Assembly: GCA_038373885.1 (NCBI GenBank)
Contig: JAWZYV010017493.1
Span: forward strand, 248,001-312,000
DNA length: 64,000 bases
Direction of reading: 5' to 3'
Source of the DNA: Cheiracanthium punctorium
Taxonomy: Eukaryota; Arthropoda; Arachnida; Araneae; Cheiracanthiidae
A model generated the notes under the pieces. The model saw nothing but the letters and a program-made list of their open reading frames with translations. It was not told the DNA's origin and ran no database searches. Every line of letters begins with the position of its first letter. Within the stretch, counting starts at the first letter, position 1. The position numbers were made by a program, and so were the translations under genes. Of the stretch, positions 1 through 12,584 are shown piece after piece.

Positions 1-942
1 CCTCATGAATATTTGCCAACAAATAATTTTTAGTGCCGCAACATTAGTGTCGTGGATAGTAAATGTCTAATAGTGTCTAATAATAATATTCATGTCACTA
101 TTAGACATTTTTTTATCCACAGTTTGTTTCATGTCACTATTAGACATTTTCTAGACATTTGTATAGTATATTCATTGAATATGCCAAACACGAGGGAATT
201 GTGTCCTTTTCACCTAGTTGAACGATCACTAATTATTTGTCTTATCATATATTTTCACACTATAAGTAGCATATTTATTTACTTATTTCAGAAACTAAAT
301 TGTTGACTGCAATTAAATTAATCACGACAGATCTGCAAATCAGTAAGTTTAATCAAATGTTTGAGAGAAAGAAAAAATATACTTAGAAGTCTAATTCGAA
401 ATAAATTTAAACTGTTAATTTGCATTTTATAAGGCATTATCTATAAAGCGAAAATTTTCGAGTTAAAACTAGAGCTTGAATAAATTCAACCCGTTCATAA
501 ATTCAAGGCGTTAAATATTAAAGCCTTGAAATTTCTCGTAAAGTCTACTTTAATTAAGGGCGTCTTAGCTTGGAATAGCGAAATCTTTTAAAGACACATC
601 TTTCCGACGAGAGGTTTTTAGATTTAATTAGCGGGAAAATATCCTTTTGCTCCAAGTTACGAGCAGTAAAACAGCACAAGTGCAGAGTGACTGCACCTGT
701 TTCTCTAACTGATTCATTAGAAGTATCACGATGAGATTACGTTTCTTAATATATATTGAGCATTATCCAAATAACTGCAGTGAAATTCCGAACTATTAAA
801 AATGTAGAATAATAATTTTAGTATCCATTATTCTACATGATGAATATTTCATACACTTTTAAAAAGCGCAGGAAATGATTAGACAATTGATTTTGCTTAC
901 AAAAAAATATAATCAATTAAACAGGATCTTAATTTAATAAAA
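1..942. other. AT-rich intergenic stretch with a small inverted repeat
   Basis: No gene is recognised. Near the start, a motif of about 17 bases reading AAATGTCTAATAGTG (about 60-76) recurs in the opposite orientation at about 94-112 and again at about 131-148 (CACTATTAGACATTT). This makes a short local hairpin plus one direct repeat. The only open frame here (52-306) is made of this repeat and looks non-coding. Confidence 0.5.
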
Positions 943-1412
943 GTCTGGTGTGACTCCACTCGACTTTTCGAACACTTACGATTAAGGTCATTAAAAAGCA
1001 TTTAAATAAATTTTAATCGATGAATAATTCAAACATATATACAAAATTGAAGCCCAATCGAATGTACCGTTTGAACTCTAGCACACTTTCAAGAATTTTT
1101 CCCCATAGGCCATAATGTAAAAGAAATCTTTGTCGTAGCCCTGTAGAAAACTAAAAGTCCTATACACATCAAATCAATACCGGTCTTGCGACGGTGGTTT
1201 ATAACATATATACCCAATTTGAGCTCAATCGAATGCCCCGTTTAGGAGCCATCATGTTCACTCTCTCTCTCACACACACACATACATACGTAGATCTCGT
1301 AAAAATATCATAAATGAATTCAGATGACCCCAAAACTTGTAAATACACTAAAATCTCGAAGTCAAACTTTTTCATGATTACAATACTTTCCTTACATGGT
1401 ACATGTTCGGAA
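943..1412 (-). repeat. Short copy of a minisatellite-bearing interspersed repeat
   Basis: Read on the minus strand, this matches the beginning and end of the longer copy at 16962-18250. One end has the ACATGTACCATGT palindrome followed by a GGAAAGTA block. The other end has GAGTCACACCAGAC (GAGTCACTCCAGA in the long copy). Inside are one full and one partial unit of the repeat (motifs CCTAAACGG.GCATTCGATTGAGCTCAAAT and GACCGGTATTGATTT, quoted in parts). The long copy has about seven units, so the family varies in unit number. No terminal features assign it to a known class. Confidence 0.65.
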
Positions 1413-4136
1413 AGTAAAAAAAAGGAAACTTAAATTGTTATTCGTCTTGGAAAATAGAATAAAAATTTAAAGAACTTTTTAGAAGATAAGAATAATCAAA
1501 TTCATTAACAGAACTGAAAATATATTTTGCTTCATATATAAATTTTTTATAACCCATCAATTTTAATGTTTAAATATTCAGAATATTGGGTTGCCATATT
1601 TAAATGGTTTATTCTATCTTAGTGCATGTGTTCTAACTAACCATTGAATTTCCCACGTAATCATTTTGCCTGTGTATACACATGTTGTACATCGTACTTC
1701 AAATACCTTCAGAAATTATTTGCAAGTAGATTTATTCCTAATGTATGCGTTTTAATAACTCTGAAACTTTCAGCTTATAATAAACAATATGCAATAATAA
1801 TAACATTATGAATACTTGTCTTGTCATAATTTGCTTTCAATGTTTTGTCTTTCTGTTGTACAGTATTTCTAAACACACCCTTCAAAAATTGCATTTCAAA
1901 CTCTCATAGAAAAGAGAACGATAACGACGTGAATCTCACTTTCTATATCTTATAAAAAATTTCAAATCTTCTACAGCCTCCAATTTTTCATTTGGTTACG
2001 AATAAATCGTTTGTTTCCTTTCATAAACATGCTTCTGAAATCGTGTTTTTTTTTTTTTTTTTTTTTTTTTCGGATACATTCCTTTCGGAAAACATCCTGC
2101 ATCGCTAAAGCAGCGTAGAAATGAGCATAAAAAATATTTCATACAGCACACACAAAAATATTTTATTCCTATTTTGTTCTTTGAAAATAAGTCTGGCAGT
2201 AGATTATACTTTATAAGAAACTCACTTATGAAGTAGTATTTTTAAAAATAAACATAGTAGTAGTATGACTTTGGGTTCAGTATTGACATTTTTTTTTCCT
2301 GTGGCAAAGGTATGTTAGGAAATATAACACAAATGTAAACAGAAATATAATAACATTTTCTTTTTCCGTAAAACAATCAATGGCAATTTTTTTTTAAGTA
2401 CGATTGCCAATTTCTGCTTAGGATGCGTATTCCATGATCGTAACATTTATCAATATACATAATATATTATTAGTAAGTATGTAGTAATATATAGTAAGAA
2501 TAATAGTTTTAGCTGCCACAAATAAAAATAAGCCAAAAACAGATGCGTAAATTGTTGGTTTTACTAGCAGTTTACATGCTCAGACATATAGTCAAATCTT
2601 GCTATCCTAGAACCCGGTTTTCACGTCACTTAGTTTATAACGACAGTCTTTCAAAATCATAGGAGAGTTCTTGTTACTTTACTTTTTCAATCACGTATGC
2701 AGATCAATTGTTTACTCACTTAAAAGCACAAGAATATTTCTAAAGATAAAATTACCCTAAGATCCCATAAAAGGCTGCTTTTTATAAATTATGGATTTCT
2801 AAAAGGTGGAGTGTCGCGATGAACAATTATCGCGACACTCCATTTATGGCAATAAATCTTTGTTGCATAACGAATAAACTATTTTCAAAATAATGAAAAA
2901 GGAAAATAACGTTTGTAAAGCGGACATAAATAGTTTTAAAAGAACATATTTCTATTGAGTAATTTCATGCTTGATAAACTGGCTACAAAATGTAACACAA
3001 AGTCAAACATGCTGGAAACACAACAGACAGAAACGGTCCCAGTGCCAAATAAAGTATCTAACAAATACTATTGTTTATCTTTAAACAAAATGAAGCTATA
3101 TTTCTAAGAGATAAAAATTTAGATTGGGTTCACTCTCTATATAAATTTTGAAAGAGATGTTTCTTTTTATAGAATTTCCTACGGTCTTTCTTTTATAGTC
3201 TCCTTCCTCTTTTATATTTCAAAGCTAATATATATAAATATAAGAGGGCTCAGTAAAATCATAAAATTTCTTTAAATTCCACTGGCATATTTCGTGTTAC
3301 TCAAACGAATGTAAATGAAAAGAAACAGGGACGCGGAAAAAAAATATTTCAGGGGATGCCCAAAACGTGAAAAAGGTAGAATTTTACATAGAAATGCTTG
3401 ATTTATTGACATCCAATTAACAAAAATAAAAAATCTGGGGAGGAACCCCCGTCTACGTCCCTGGAAAGAAAAAAAAGCAGCCTTGATTACTACTTAGAAT
3501 TTTTAATTTTTTAAAAGAATTAAAAACTATTCTCAACAATGTACGTTTTATATATATGTTATTTAAAATTATTTCCATTTACTGAAAAAGTTTGCTATAA
3601 TCCACTTTATTACGATAACTTATTTCAATATGAAAACTGAAAATTAATTAAATTTTTGACTATAAAAGAAGAGAAAATAAAATAAGAACCACAATCTCTG
3701 TGACACACAAAATTTTACTGAATAATAACTGGCAAAAACATTCTACATCACCAGTATACGCAATATTAGCATAAAGCCTCGTTATATCACCCAAGTTAAT
3801 GCCGTAGGATTTGCTCAAATGTAACCGCAGATAATAACTTACGGAAGCGGAAATTCCAATACAGGAACTTGCAATAAGGAACTGCTATCTTTACTAAACG
3901 AAAAATTACTAGCTCTGTGTCAAGACTGCGAAACTGTATCCGTTTAAGGATGAAATATTTCTAATAGCGTGTTAAACACTTAGACATCAGAAATAAGATA
4001 GTCTTAGGAATATTTTTTGAAATATCTTTTTTGAAAGGTAAGTCCAATTACTTAATTACAATTGCTTGTTTTATTTTCTGACCGCCTTCAGAGAAAATGA
4101 GAAGTTGTTTTGATACAATGTGCAGATGGTGTAGAG
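1413..4136. other. Intergenic AT-rich sequence, poly-T tract and a perfect hairpin
   Basis: No gene is recognised. A run of 25 T lies at 2046-2070. A perfect 14-bp inverted repeat (TGGAGTGTCGCGAT) lies at 2807-2820 / 2829-2842. The rest is low-complexity AT-rich DNA with scattered microsatellites. Confidence 0.45.
2807..2842. repeat. Perfect 14-bp stem hairpin, 8-base loop
   Basis: TGGAGTGTCGCGAT at 2807-2820 is followed by 8 loop bases and its exact reverse complement at 2829-2842. The stem is much more GC-rich than its surroundings. It may be the remaining core of a fold-back element or a chance palindrome; no target-site duplication was found. Confidence 0.6.
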
Positions 4137-4449
4137 CAACGGTTCCCAAACAGTGGGCTTGCCATCCTTTGGGGGAGAAGAACGTTTGTAGGGGGGCACT
4201 AGAAAAACAAGTAAAGAGCAAGTGATAATGCATGTTTTAAAAATATTAACTTCTTTTTACTCCAAATCATTTCTATTTTCCCTTAAAATGTTTATCAAAC
4301 TTTATCTATAACATTAGTTTGCAGAAAAAGATGATAAATGCTCATTGTTGAAGAATAAAAAAATTGTATGTCTGCGTAATGCGAGGGAGGGGCGCTGTGG
4401 AAAATTATCTTTTGTTGGGGGCACAATGTTAAACGGTTGGAAACCGCTG
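4137..4449. mobile_element. hAT-like MITE (313 bp)
   Basis: The left end starts CAACGGTTCCCAAAC and the right end finishes GGTTGGAAACCGCTG; in inverted orientation the two agree around CGGTT(C/T)CCAA. Flanking 8-mers GTGTAGAG (4129-4136) and AAGTAGAG (4450-4457) match at six of eight positions, as expected for an aged hAT 8-bp duplication. The interior carries no transposase, so the element is non-autonomous. It sits directly against the 3' end of the minus-strand open frame at 4458-4893 and supplies the last residues and stop codon of that frame. Confidence 0.7.
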
Positions 4450-4457
4450 AAGTAGAG

Positions 4458-4893
4458 TACTACACGAATATATAGAGGAGTTAGGCAGCGATGAAGGTTC
4501 CTCTTTTTTGCCCATTCTTGCCTCCCTGAACTCATCTTTTAATGCCCTGTTCATAAAGAGGGGGTCTCTGTGGACCATTGCAATGATGCAGTGGGCCATT
4601 GCAATAATGAATTCGGACGTTTCCACGATGATAGCTAACAGATGAATTATTTCTAATGCAGCATTAGAATATGTAGAAATAAATGTATTGAAGATCCTCA
4701 GCAGGGTGGGTATCCATAGAGCAATGGGCACGGAAGAAAAATATTCACCTATGCTACTTGCAATGACTGATGCAAACAGGCCGAACAAGAATTCAAAAAT
4801 AAAAATAGATGGGAAAACTCCAAAACACTTCCTTCTCTTTTTGGATAGTTCTTTATATGCTGCCGAATTCACGTAGATTAAGATCAGGTCCAA
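4458..4893 (-). CDS. Possible membrane-protein exon or fragment (unidentified)
   Basis: An open minus-strand frame of about 145 codons, whose last residues and stop fall inside the adjacent MITE. There is no in-frame ATG at the 5' end (the frame begins at a TTG), so if real it is an internal or terminal exon, or a gene fragment. The composition is protein-like: a basic patch KELSKKRRK near residues 14-22, long hydrophobic stretches at about 24-46, 51-70 and 80-107, then a charged tail. The order (hydrophobic, basic loop, hydrophobic, hydrophobic, charged tail) resembles the last third of a rhodopsin-like GPCR, but the DRY and NPxxY motifs are absent and I do not recognise the family. Codon use looks more coding-like than the flanks. 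It could be a pseudogene truncated by the MITE. Confidence 0.35.
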
Positions 4894-6573
4894 ATAATAA
4901 ATGTTTATAAAAGGAAACTCTAATTAGAAGAAATTAAGCTCTAAGCAATTTTCTCAAGTTTTACAGTTGAAACGTAGCTCATAGCACGAAGTAATTTCAG
5001 ATGAAGAAATATCTGGGTGTTCAGATAAAGAAAGATCGTACTGAAGTTCAAATGAACAAAATTTTTCGTTTTAGTCTTTGAAAGGGTTAACTACCCAAAT
5101 TTACTTAAATTATGTTTAAACTTCTTAAATTTACTTTAGTTACTACAAGGATAACGAATTCGCTTTCTTGTACCGTAGAAAAGATTTTTACAGCTGAAAC
5201 TCCGTTACAGCTCTCTACAAATATCATTCTCTGAAGATGAGTTTGCATGGAAGGTATGTGCTACATATGACTAGAGCTACATCCAGCCTCTGTATAATGA
5301 TTTCCTAACAATATACCTGCACAAAAGGATTAGAGAAGTTCTGAAGATTGTATATATAAATATTTCAACTAAATTTTTACAGCTATAAATATGAACAATA
5401 ACGAAACAATAACGATATGGACGTAAAAATAATTTTATATATATATATCAGGAATATATATCAGGATTCATTCATTACACAAGATTTCAAGCGATTGCTA
5501 AATTTTATATACGTATTTTTTTTCTTTTTTTATTTGTTTTCAGTGTGTGTGTTTTTGTGCTGCTTTTCTTATTGAAAGACCTCAGTATTTTAAAGGAAAC
5601 TCCGTACGTCTGTTCAAATGAAACATACCCTGCCAACATGCCGAAAAATATTTTTGCCGATATTGCTTTGAGTTAAAGCTATGACAAATTCACGCCTTTC
5701 ACAATGGTACTCTTAAGAAGACTAAGCTATTATTGTAATAGATGTTCTCTCCTTACTTTTATGGATATACAAATGCATTTTCGTACATTTGATGGTTAGG
5801 GTATTTTAGTGCTAACAGCCTTACGCAAAACATTTTCAGGTATTTACTATACATAACTATAGTAAGTTACTCATTATTCTAAAAATCTAAACAGGCACAC
5901 ACACACACAAACATATATGCGTGCGCATGCGTTTATGTATGTATTTGTAATGAGCAATATCCCTCATCAACTCTCATTAAAGAATTATAAATTTTCAATC
6001 TACGGTGTAATTACCTTGAAAACAAATTTCGGTGCATGAACACACATTCTCAATATTAAAAATTAGAATGTCACATCTAACACATTAGGTGATTGCAATT
6101 TGTCAGGCTACCTTTTAACTTTTAATAATCTAGAAAGCTTTTGTGCTGCATTATCATTTCCAATAATATTGAAGGGATTTGTAATTTTCATATTATTTTG
6201 TGCCGCAATACATAAAATGCGACATGACCATCACTCGTTAGTAAAATTACACGAAATATTCACTAGTATTTAAAAAGACATACATTAATAAGTAAAATAA
6301 TTCTAGTGAAATTATTTAGAATTTTTATAAATGAAATAATGTTTTAATAGTATCATTAATAAGTTATATTTGTTCTCATTTGATTAAGGTGCATTTTTCT
6401 TTATTAAAAACTAATTAGTCTGTAACTATAAAATTGTTAGCATAGTAAATATATCATCACTTGTATTACTTGTTCTTATATTTTATAGTATAATGCTAGC
6501 TTATAGAGTGCTGATCCTTTGTGATAGTTATTTTCCCAACAAAAAAGTATTTTCTATTAATCTTTTTTCCTAA
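4894..6573. other. Intergenic, no gene seen
   Basis: AT-rich DNA with short TA and CA microsatellites (about 5435-5465 and 5895-5915). I see no coding signature or repeat-family end. Confidence 0.4.
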
Positions 6574-8243
6574 ATAGGGGCCCAGGTCCCTAGACTCGCT
6601 ATGCTCCCTTTCTGTACGGGACATTCGTTCCCTAATCAGGCTTACTCGTAAAAAGGCATAATCTTCACAGTTGGTCGAAACCCGAAGATTGGATCAGATA
6701 GAATGTTACCGACCATTGCTTGGTCCTTGCATGTTCCTTGGAGCTTAAAAATTTAAGCTTCACAATATTTTTAAATAACTAAAACCTGTGGAACACCTTG
6801 CGTATTTGCCATCCATGCGGTTTTTCATAATTTGACGACTTACGTATGCATAGTTGACTTAAGTATCCAAATAAAACAGTACTTCATGCGTTTTCTTCGC
6901 TAAAATGTACAGAAAATCTAGGATGGCTTTCCACCAATAGTGACTTTCATTTTGCGATTTACACATAAGCATAATCCATAATCATTATACGTATGTGTAA
7001 AAGTTGCGATTAAAACAGTTCTCCATATATTCATATGCAAAATCAGAATGGTGCAGAATGGTGTACTTATCACCTCGAAATAGTTCATCTCGTCGTGGTG
7101 GCAAATACCCAAGTTGTACCAAAACTGCTTTAACGCCTCCAAATATTTCAGCTCGGTAACAGGAAGCAAATACCAAAGCTTAGACCAGTTTTTAAAAAAG
7201 TGCCATTTTGTTGCAAAAAATCGCGTCAAGCCATTGAAAGTTGCATCAAACTGATGCATCCGTTCTTTGGAACATAAAAACTTCAAAAAATATCTAAATA
7301 TGTAAATTCTATGAAACACCTTGCTATTTGCGACCCATGGTGGTTTTTCATAATTAGGCGATTCACACATGCGTATATTTAATCATAATTTCCCATTTCT
7401 TTCTTTATCTCATTCATCATTTCTTAAGTTTGTTAAAAAAAAAACACTGCTTGGGCATAATCGATAATCATTTATCATGTAAAGTTTCCATGAAAACAGT
7501 TCTTCATATATTCGTATGCATAATCCTTTGCAGATTGGCGTATTTAACAAATTTCGTCTTGTCTATCTGGGAAATATCCAAGCTGCACTAAAATAGCTAA
7601 AATTGCATAGCTAACACCGCCAAATATTTCTACTCGGTAAGAGATGGCAAAGACCTAGCCGGCATTACTCTAATCTGCATTTGAACTATTTTTCACTTTC
7701 ACCCTGCTGGGAGAGATAGCCTTTTGCCAGATCGTAACTATTGCAAAAATGGAACAATTTAAATCTGTTACAACTAGCTACTTTGTATTAAAAAAACGAA
7801 TAATTTGTCATTTTAAACTCCGGTTATCTAAGAGAACTTACTTTTTGTTTGAAAATTGTGAACTTGTGTAACACTTTTTGACTTATTTATTGCTCTTACT
7901 TTTCAGTTTTGGATAAAATTGGAGTTATTCTACTTCAAGTTTTGTCAATTTCCCGCGATTCTGCATACTGGAATTGGTTTTTTGCCTTTTTGCAAAGTCT
8001 TGAATGATTTTATGCTGGCGAAAATTGCCAAACCTGGTAAACGTGATACAAATTTTTCCAGTTTTTTATTAATATCATCTAAACTTTTTGAATTTCAAAA
8101 TCGAAGTTAGCGGAATGGCTTTCCCGGAAATTTTCGAATGCGTGGACACCTCCGTCGAAACTCAACTCCCTACAGTTTCGGTGGAGACAGCATGACAAGC
8201 TTTTGACAGCGGGAGCTTTTTTTTTTTTTTTTAAATAGAGGGA
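6574..8243 (-). mobile_element. Helitron-like non-autonomous element, copy 1
   Basis: One of three related copies, all in the same orientation. The left end shows ATAGGGGCCCAGGTCCC, a decayed version of CTAGGGGCC in copies 2 and 3. The right end shows AAATAGAGGGA followed by T. Read on the minus strand, the element begins TC after an A and ends at the (mutated) CTAG position before a T, with a GGGG/CCCC hairpin next to that end. Internal landmarks shared by all copies are TAAGGCTTA.TCGTAAAAA, CACCTTGCGTATTTGCC and CAAGCTTTTGACAGC. This copy is longer because the module starting CACCTTGC (about 6795) is repeated at about 7317. The open frames inside (6918-7370, 7919-8110) lie on repeat sequence and show no transposase or helicase motif. 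Confidence 0.6.
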
Positions 8244-11200
8244 TTTGTTAATTTTTGGCTTTTGGTAATCGATAGAATTCTTACTTTTTTTCATCTTTTG
8301 AATGACAAATTATATCTATCGTTCACTTTTTAAATTTAACCTTACTGCCTTTATGGATGGCAAGGTTTAAAAAAGGTACAATGAACAAGTTTTTTGCTTT
8401 TTGCGAAAATATTCGGGGAAAAAAAAATATCCTTTACACCAGAGAAAAAGCGATCTGTCCTTTTTGTAGACTTTCAGCCAGTATTTTTTTTTCTAGAGAA
8501 ATTTTGAACTTAAAAGTAAACCTCCCAGGATCTCACTCATGAAATGGAACGAATTTAATTCAGGCATAAGTACACACTAAAATTAACCTAATTTGTAAAA
8601 ATTAGCAGCCATATTCTCAGATTAACATTATTCTCAGATAAACAGAAAATAATTAATAAAAACTGACTTTATGTTGACAGAAAAAGACTATATCGTCAGT
8701 TAGTGCTTTTTTGTTGCTTTCATTAATATATTTTTAAAAAAACATGTTTGTAAAAACATGTTTTCTAAAATTTTACCAAATCTGTTGCATTTACTTTCTC
8801 ATAATCTTGAAAAAAATTCGACAGTTTGGTTGTGATGAAACAGCTCATAAATACAAAAATGCTTGTTTTTTTTCCCATTTTTTTACCTCACTATACCGTA
8901 TAAGCCTTCCTATTTTTCCTGCTTAGAGGCACTTCCATGAAAGACCCCCAAAATCACATTTATATATATATGTTAAACTCCCTTTGTTCTCTCACCCCAT
9001 CGAAACGGATGAACTGAATAGAATGAAGTTATATGCCTGATAAGTTATTACTAAGCTTAAAGTTAGACTCGAGATGGTTTCAAAACATTGGGAATAATTT
9101 CATTTTTTGGGAAAACTAGGTAATTTGTTGATCGTACATCGCGTACAAGCGACTGATTAAGATGAAATGAAATGCTATCTAGTATCAGCAGACTTTGTTC
9201 CCGTTTAAGTGTGGAAGATGAGTCATTTTACAATTCGTTGGGCATCAGAATTATAAAGGAAAACGCTGAAAAATTTTTGAATAAGTAACAATTTCGCTCA
9301 AAATAATAAATGGAACTGCTGTTGATGAGCACTTGATTTGGACAAATTAGTTGTATGTACAGATTTTATCCACGTTTTTTCTTGTTCACATTATTTAGAA
9401 ATGGGTGAAATCATAATTATTTTCTTGAAATTTTCTTCATTAATATATTTATTCGTTAGAATGTAACGTTAACTGAAATTTGAAACTCGGAAAAATATAT
9501 TAACGCAGTCTGTGACGAATTCTACAGCTTTTCAAATATAATCTGATACCGAGAAATTTTCCCTTTTCTAAATAGATTTCTAAAATTTTTAATCATTTCT
9601 TTACTTCTATATGGAAACAATAAGAATTCTACGCAATTCACACATCATACATAAGTTATTTGTATTCAATACCTTTTATCAAAAACGCGATTTTCGTATT
9701 GAAATCTTTGAGATTGAAATGTTTATGAGCAGAATCTAATTTTCTTATATATATGAGGGTGTTGTCAAATTTGTTGTTTAAGTTTTAGCAGGGAAAATTA
9801 AGTTCACTTTTCGCATTTTTTCTTTTCTAACAGAGTAAATGTATGGGCTTGGCTTGAAAATTATGGAAATTTGCTACAAATCAGGTAACGCGTACATTCT
9901 CAGAATTTTGTAGTTGATTTAATTTTATACATATTAGTTCAATTTTTGAAAAAATGATCCGTACAACGGTGTAGATTTGTCTATAAAACAAAAAAAAAAA
10001 TCTATTTTATTTATAAAATGTGACTTTTTTAACCGCAGGCATATTTTTTTATATTTTTATACCGAAACACTACACAGTATAACTGTTTGTAAAGGCAGTT
10101 TAATAATTTCTAGGAGCTCACAAGAATATTAAAGTTTGCCAAGATTATATTTTTATTTTTAGCTTTTATATTTTTAAAGAAGGCGTGTGTAAAAAAAAAT
10201 TAAATGATGTCTGGAAAATATATGTACGCTAGTTCACATCAATCCTTTTCATAAATCTGAAACCAAGAAGATTGGGATATTTAAAAAAGTTCACTCACCT
10301 CCCGATGATACTTTCTTTGAGTCAGAAACAAAATGAGAAGCTGATGAACGTCAAGTTTTTGAACCAGTTTCAACATTTTCAAAGGGGACTAAAAGCGGAA
10401 TAATTCAGTCAAAGGCAGAAAGATCTTGTTTGTTACCGAGCGTAACTTTAGGAATTTTAACAGTGTTCTTGGCATGTCTTCCTTTCCTGCATCTCGTTAA
10501 ACTCGACGGAGTTTGAGTTCGTTACATCTAAACTTGTTACGCGTTTATCAAGTAAATCAAAGTGAAAAACCTGTGTGGAAATTTCGCGTTAAAAATGCTA
10601 AATTATGTAGGAATGAGATTTGTTTGTTTGTTTATTGTATTTCATATTCTTTTAATTACATTCTGTAAATACGAGAAATATAAAGATACTTTTTGACAGC
10701 CAGTCTCAATATTGAAACCAACTGCGTGATAACAGTTTCGTCTGTAAATTTAAGCAATACATTTAAATTAAAATTGGATGAGTTTCTAGATTAATTAAAC
10801 CTTTTAATGATTTCATGATTTTAGTTAAAGGTGGTCATTATTAATCTAACAGTATTTAAAACTTTATGACTCCTGCTCATTGCATCCACACAATGTCGAA
10901 AGAGACATGGTGTGCATGCAATATAAAAATATAAAACTTGGAAACCAAATTTACGTAAAATATGAAAAATATATTATTTTTCACTCAATAAAAAATGTAA
11001 TACTCACTTTTTTAATTAAATAATTCAAGAGTCAGGGGAAAAGAGATTATAAGTGAGATTAAAAAATGGCCATTTCCAAGTTTAAGAACATCTTTAATTT
11101 TGGGCACTCTTAGAAGGAGGTTTTCCCTAGAAGATCCTCTGTGCACTGATAAAAAGACGGTTATTCTTGAAACTTTATTGCTGATTATTTTAAGTTTATT

Positions 11201-11384
11201 AAAAAGTCTCGTAACGTGCTTATCCACTCATCTCTTCAATTTTTATTTGATAAAAGCGTTATTTTGGTCAGATAAAACATTTTCCAAATTGTTGCTCAAA
11301 AAAATGTTTATTGGTTTAACAAATTATTCGGTTTCGGCCAGCTAATGTTTTGTTAATTTTTTTAAAATTTTTGTTCATTTAACA
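8244..11384. other. Intergenic, no gene seen
   Basis: Long AT-rich stretch. The open frames at 8357-8542, 8744-8926 and 11012-11345 have low-complexity, lysine/phenylalanine-rich translations without motifs. No repeat-family ends were identified. Confidence 0.4.
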
Positions 11385-12584
11385 CTAGGGGCCAAAGACT
11401 CTAAACTCGCTAGATTTGCTTTTCGTATAGGGCATCTATCCCCTAATAAGGCTTATTCGTAAAAAAGTCATAATTGGCAAAATCTTGACAAAATCTGATA
11501 AATTGTTACCGAGCTACACATTCTTTGTATCTCGCATGTTCCTTGGAACAACTTCACACTATATTTAACTGTGTGAAATCTATGGAACACCTTGCGTATT
11601 TGCCATCCATGGCGATTTTGCATAAATACGTAATATAGTTAATAATTACTTCTAAGAAAACAGAGCTTCATATGCTTTCCTTGAAAAACTTCTGAACAGC
11701 TATTATATCTTGCTACTAATAGCGACTTTTCATTATTTGGCGATTTGCACATGTTCGTAACCGATAATCATTGTTCATGTAAGGTTACCGTGAAAACAGT
11801 TATCCATTCATTCATATACATAATCCTTCAGATTGGCTTATTTAGCACCGCGAAATATATCATCTTGCCCTGCGGGCAAATATCCAAGCTGTACTTGCTA
11901 TAATGGCATAGTTAACGCCGCCAAATATATCTAAGGGTGGCAAAGATCCAAGCAGAAAAAACCGGCATTACTATAATGTTCATTTGAATTATTTTTCTTT
12001 TTCGAAATACTGGGTTCTAACATTTTGAAACACATAGTATTTAGATTCACCCTGCTTCAGACAGCGTTTTTCCAGATCGTACCTAATACCAAAATGCCGC
12101 TTTTTAAATCAGTTACAATTATTATTATTAGAAAAAAATATTAGAAAAACGAATTGGCGTCAGTTTTAAACTCTTATTACCTAAAAGAACTTACTATTTT
12201 AAAATTGTGAACTTTGTGTAACACACTTATTTATTTCACTTACCTTTTAATTTGGCGTAAAAATGGTGTAACTCTGCTTCATGTTTGTTAATTTCACTCA
12301 GGAATTGCTCTGTTGCAAAGGCATGAATGATTTTTTGCTGGCGAAAATTGCTAAGCCTGGCAACCATTCTGCTTATTTTTTCAGTTTTTTATTAATATCC
12401 CATGAAGGAACCGGAATTCCGAAATTTAAGCCAGCTTATTGGGTTCCCCGGAATTTTCTGAATTCGTGGACACCTTCGTCGAAACTCAAATCCCCATGGT
12501 TTTGGAGGAGATAGCAGAACAAGCTTTTGACAGCGGCGGCGACGGCGGTAGCAGCGGCCATTACATATTTTTAGAATAGAGAGA
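11385..12584 (-). mobile_element. Helitron-like non-autonomous element, copy 2
   Basis: Begins CTAGGGGCCAAAGACTC immediately after an A at 11384 and ends AGAATAGAGAGA at 12584. It shares the internal blocks CTTATTCGTAAAAAAG, CACCTTGCGTATTTGCC, GCTGGCGAAAATTGC and AAGCTTTTGACAGCGG with the other copies. Near the right end is an unusual GC-rich GGCGGCGACGGCGG run. Read on the minus strand it has TC...CTAG|T ends, but the base before the TC is T rather than A, so the 5' boundary is less clean than in copy 3. It encodes no protein that I can see. Confidence 0.62.
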
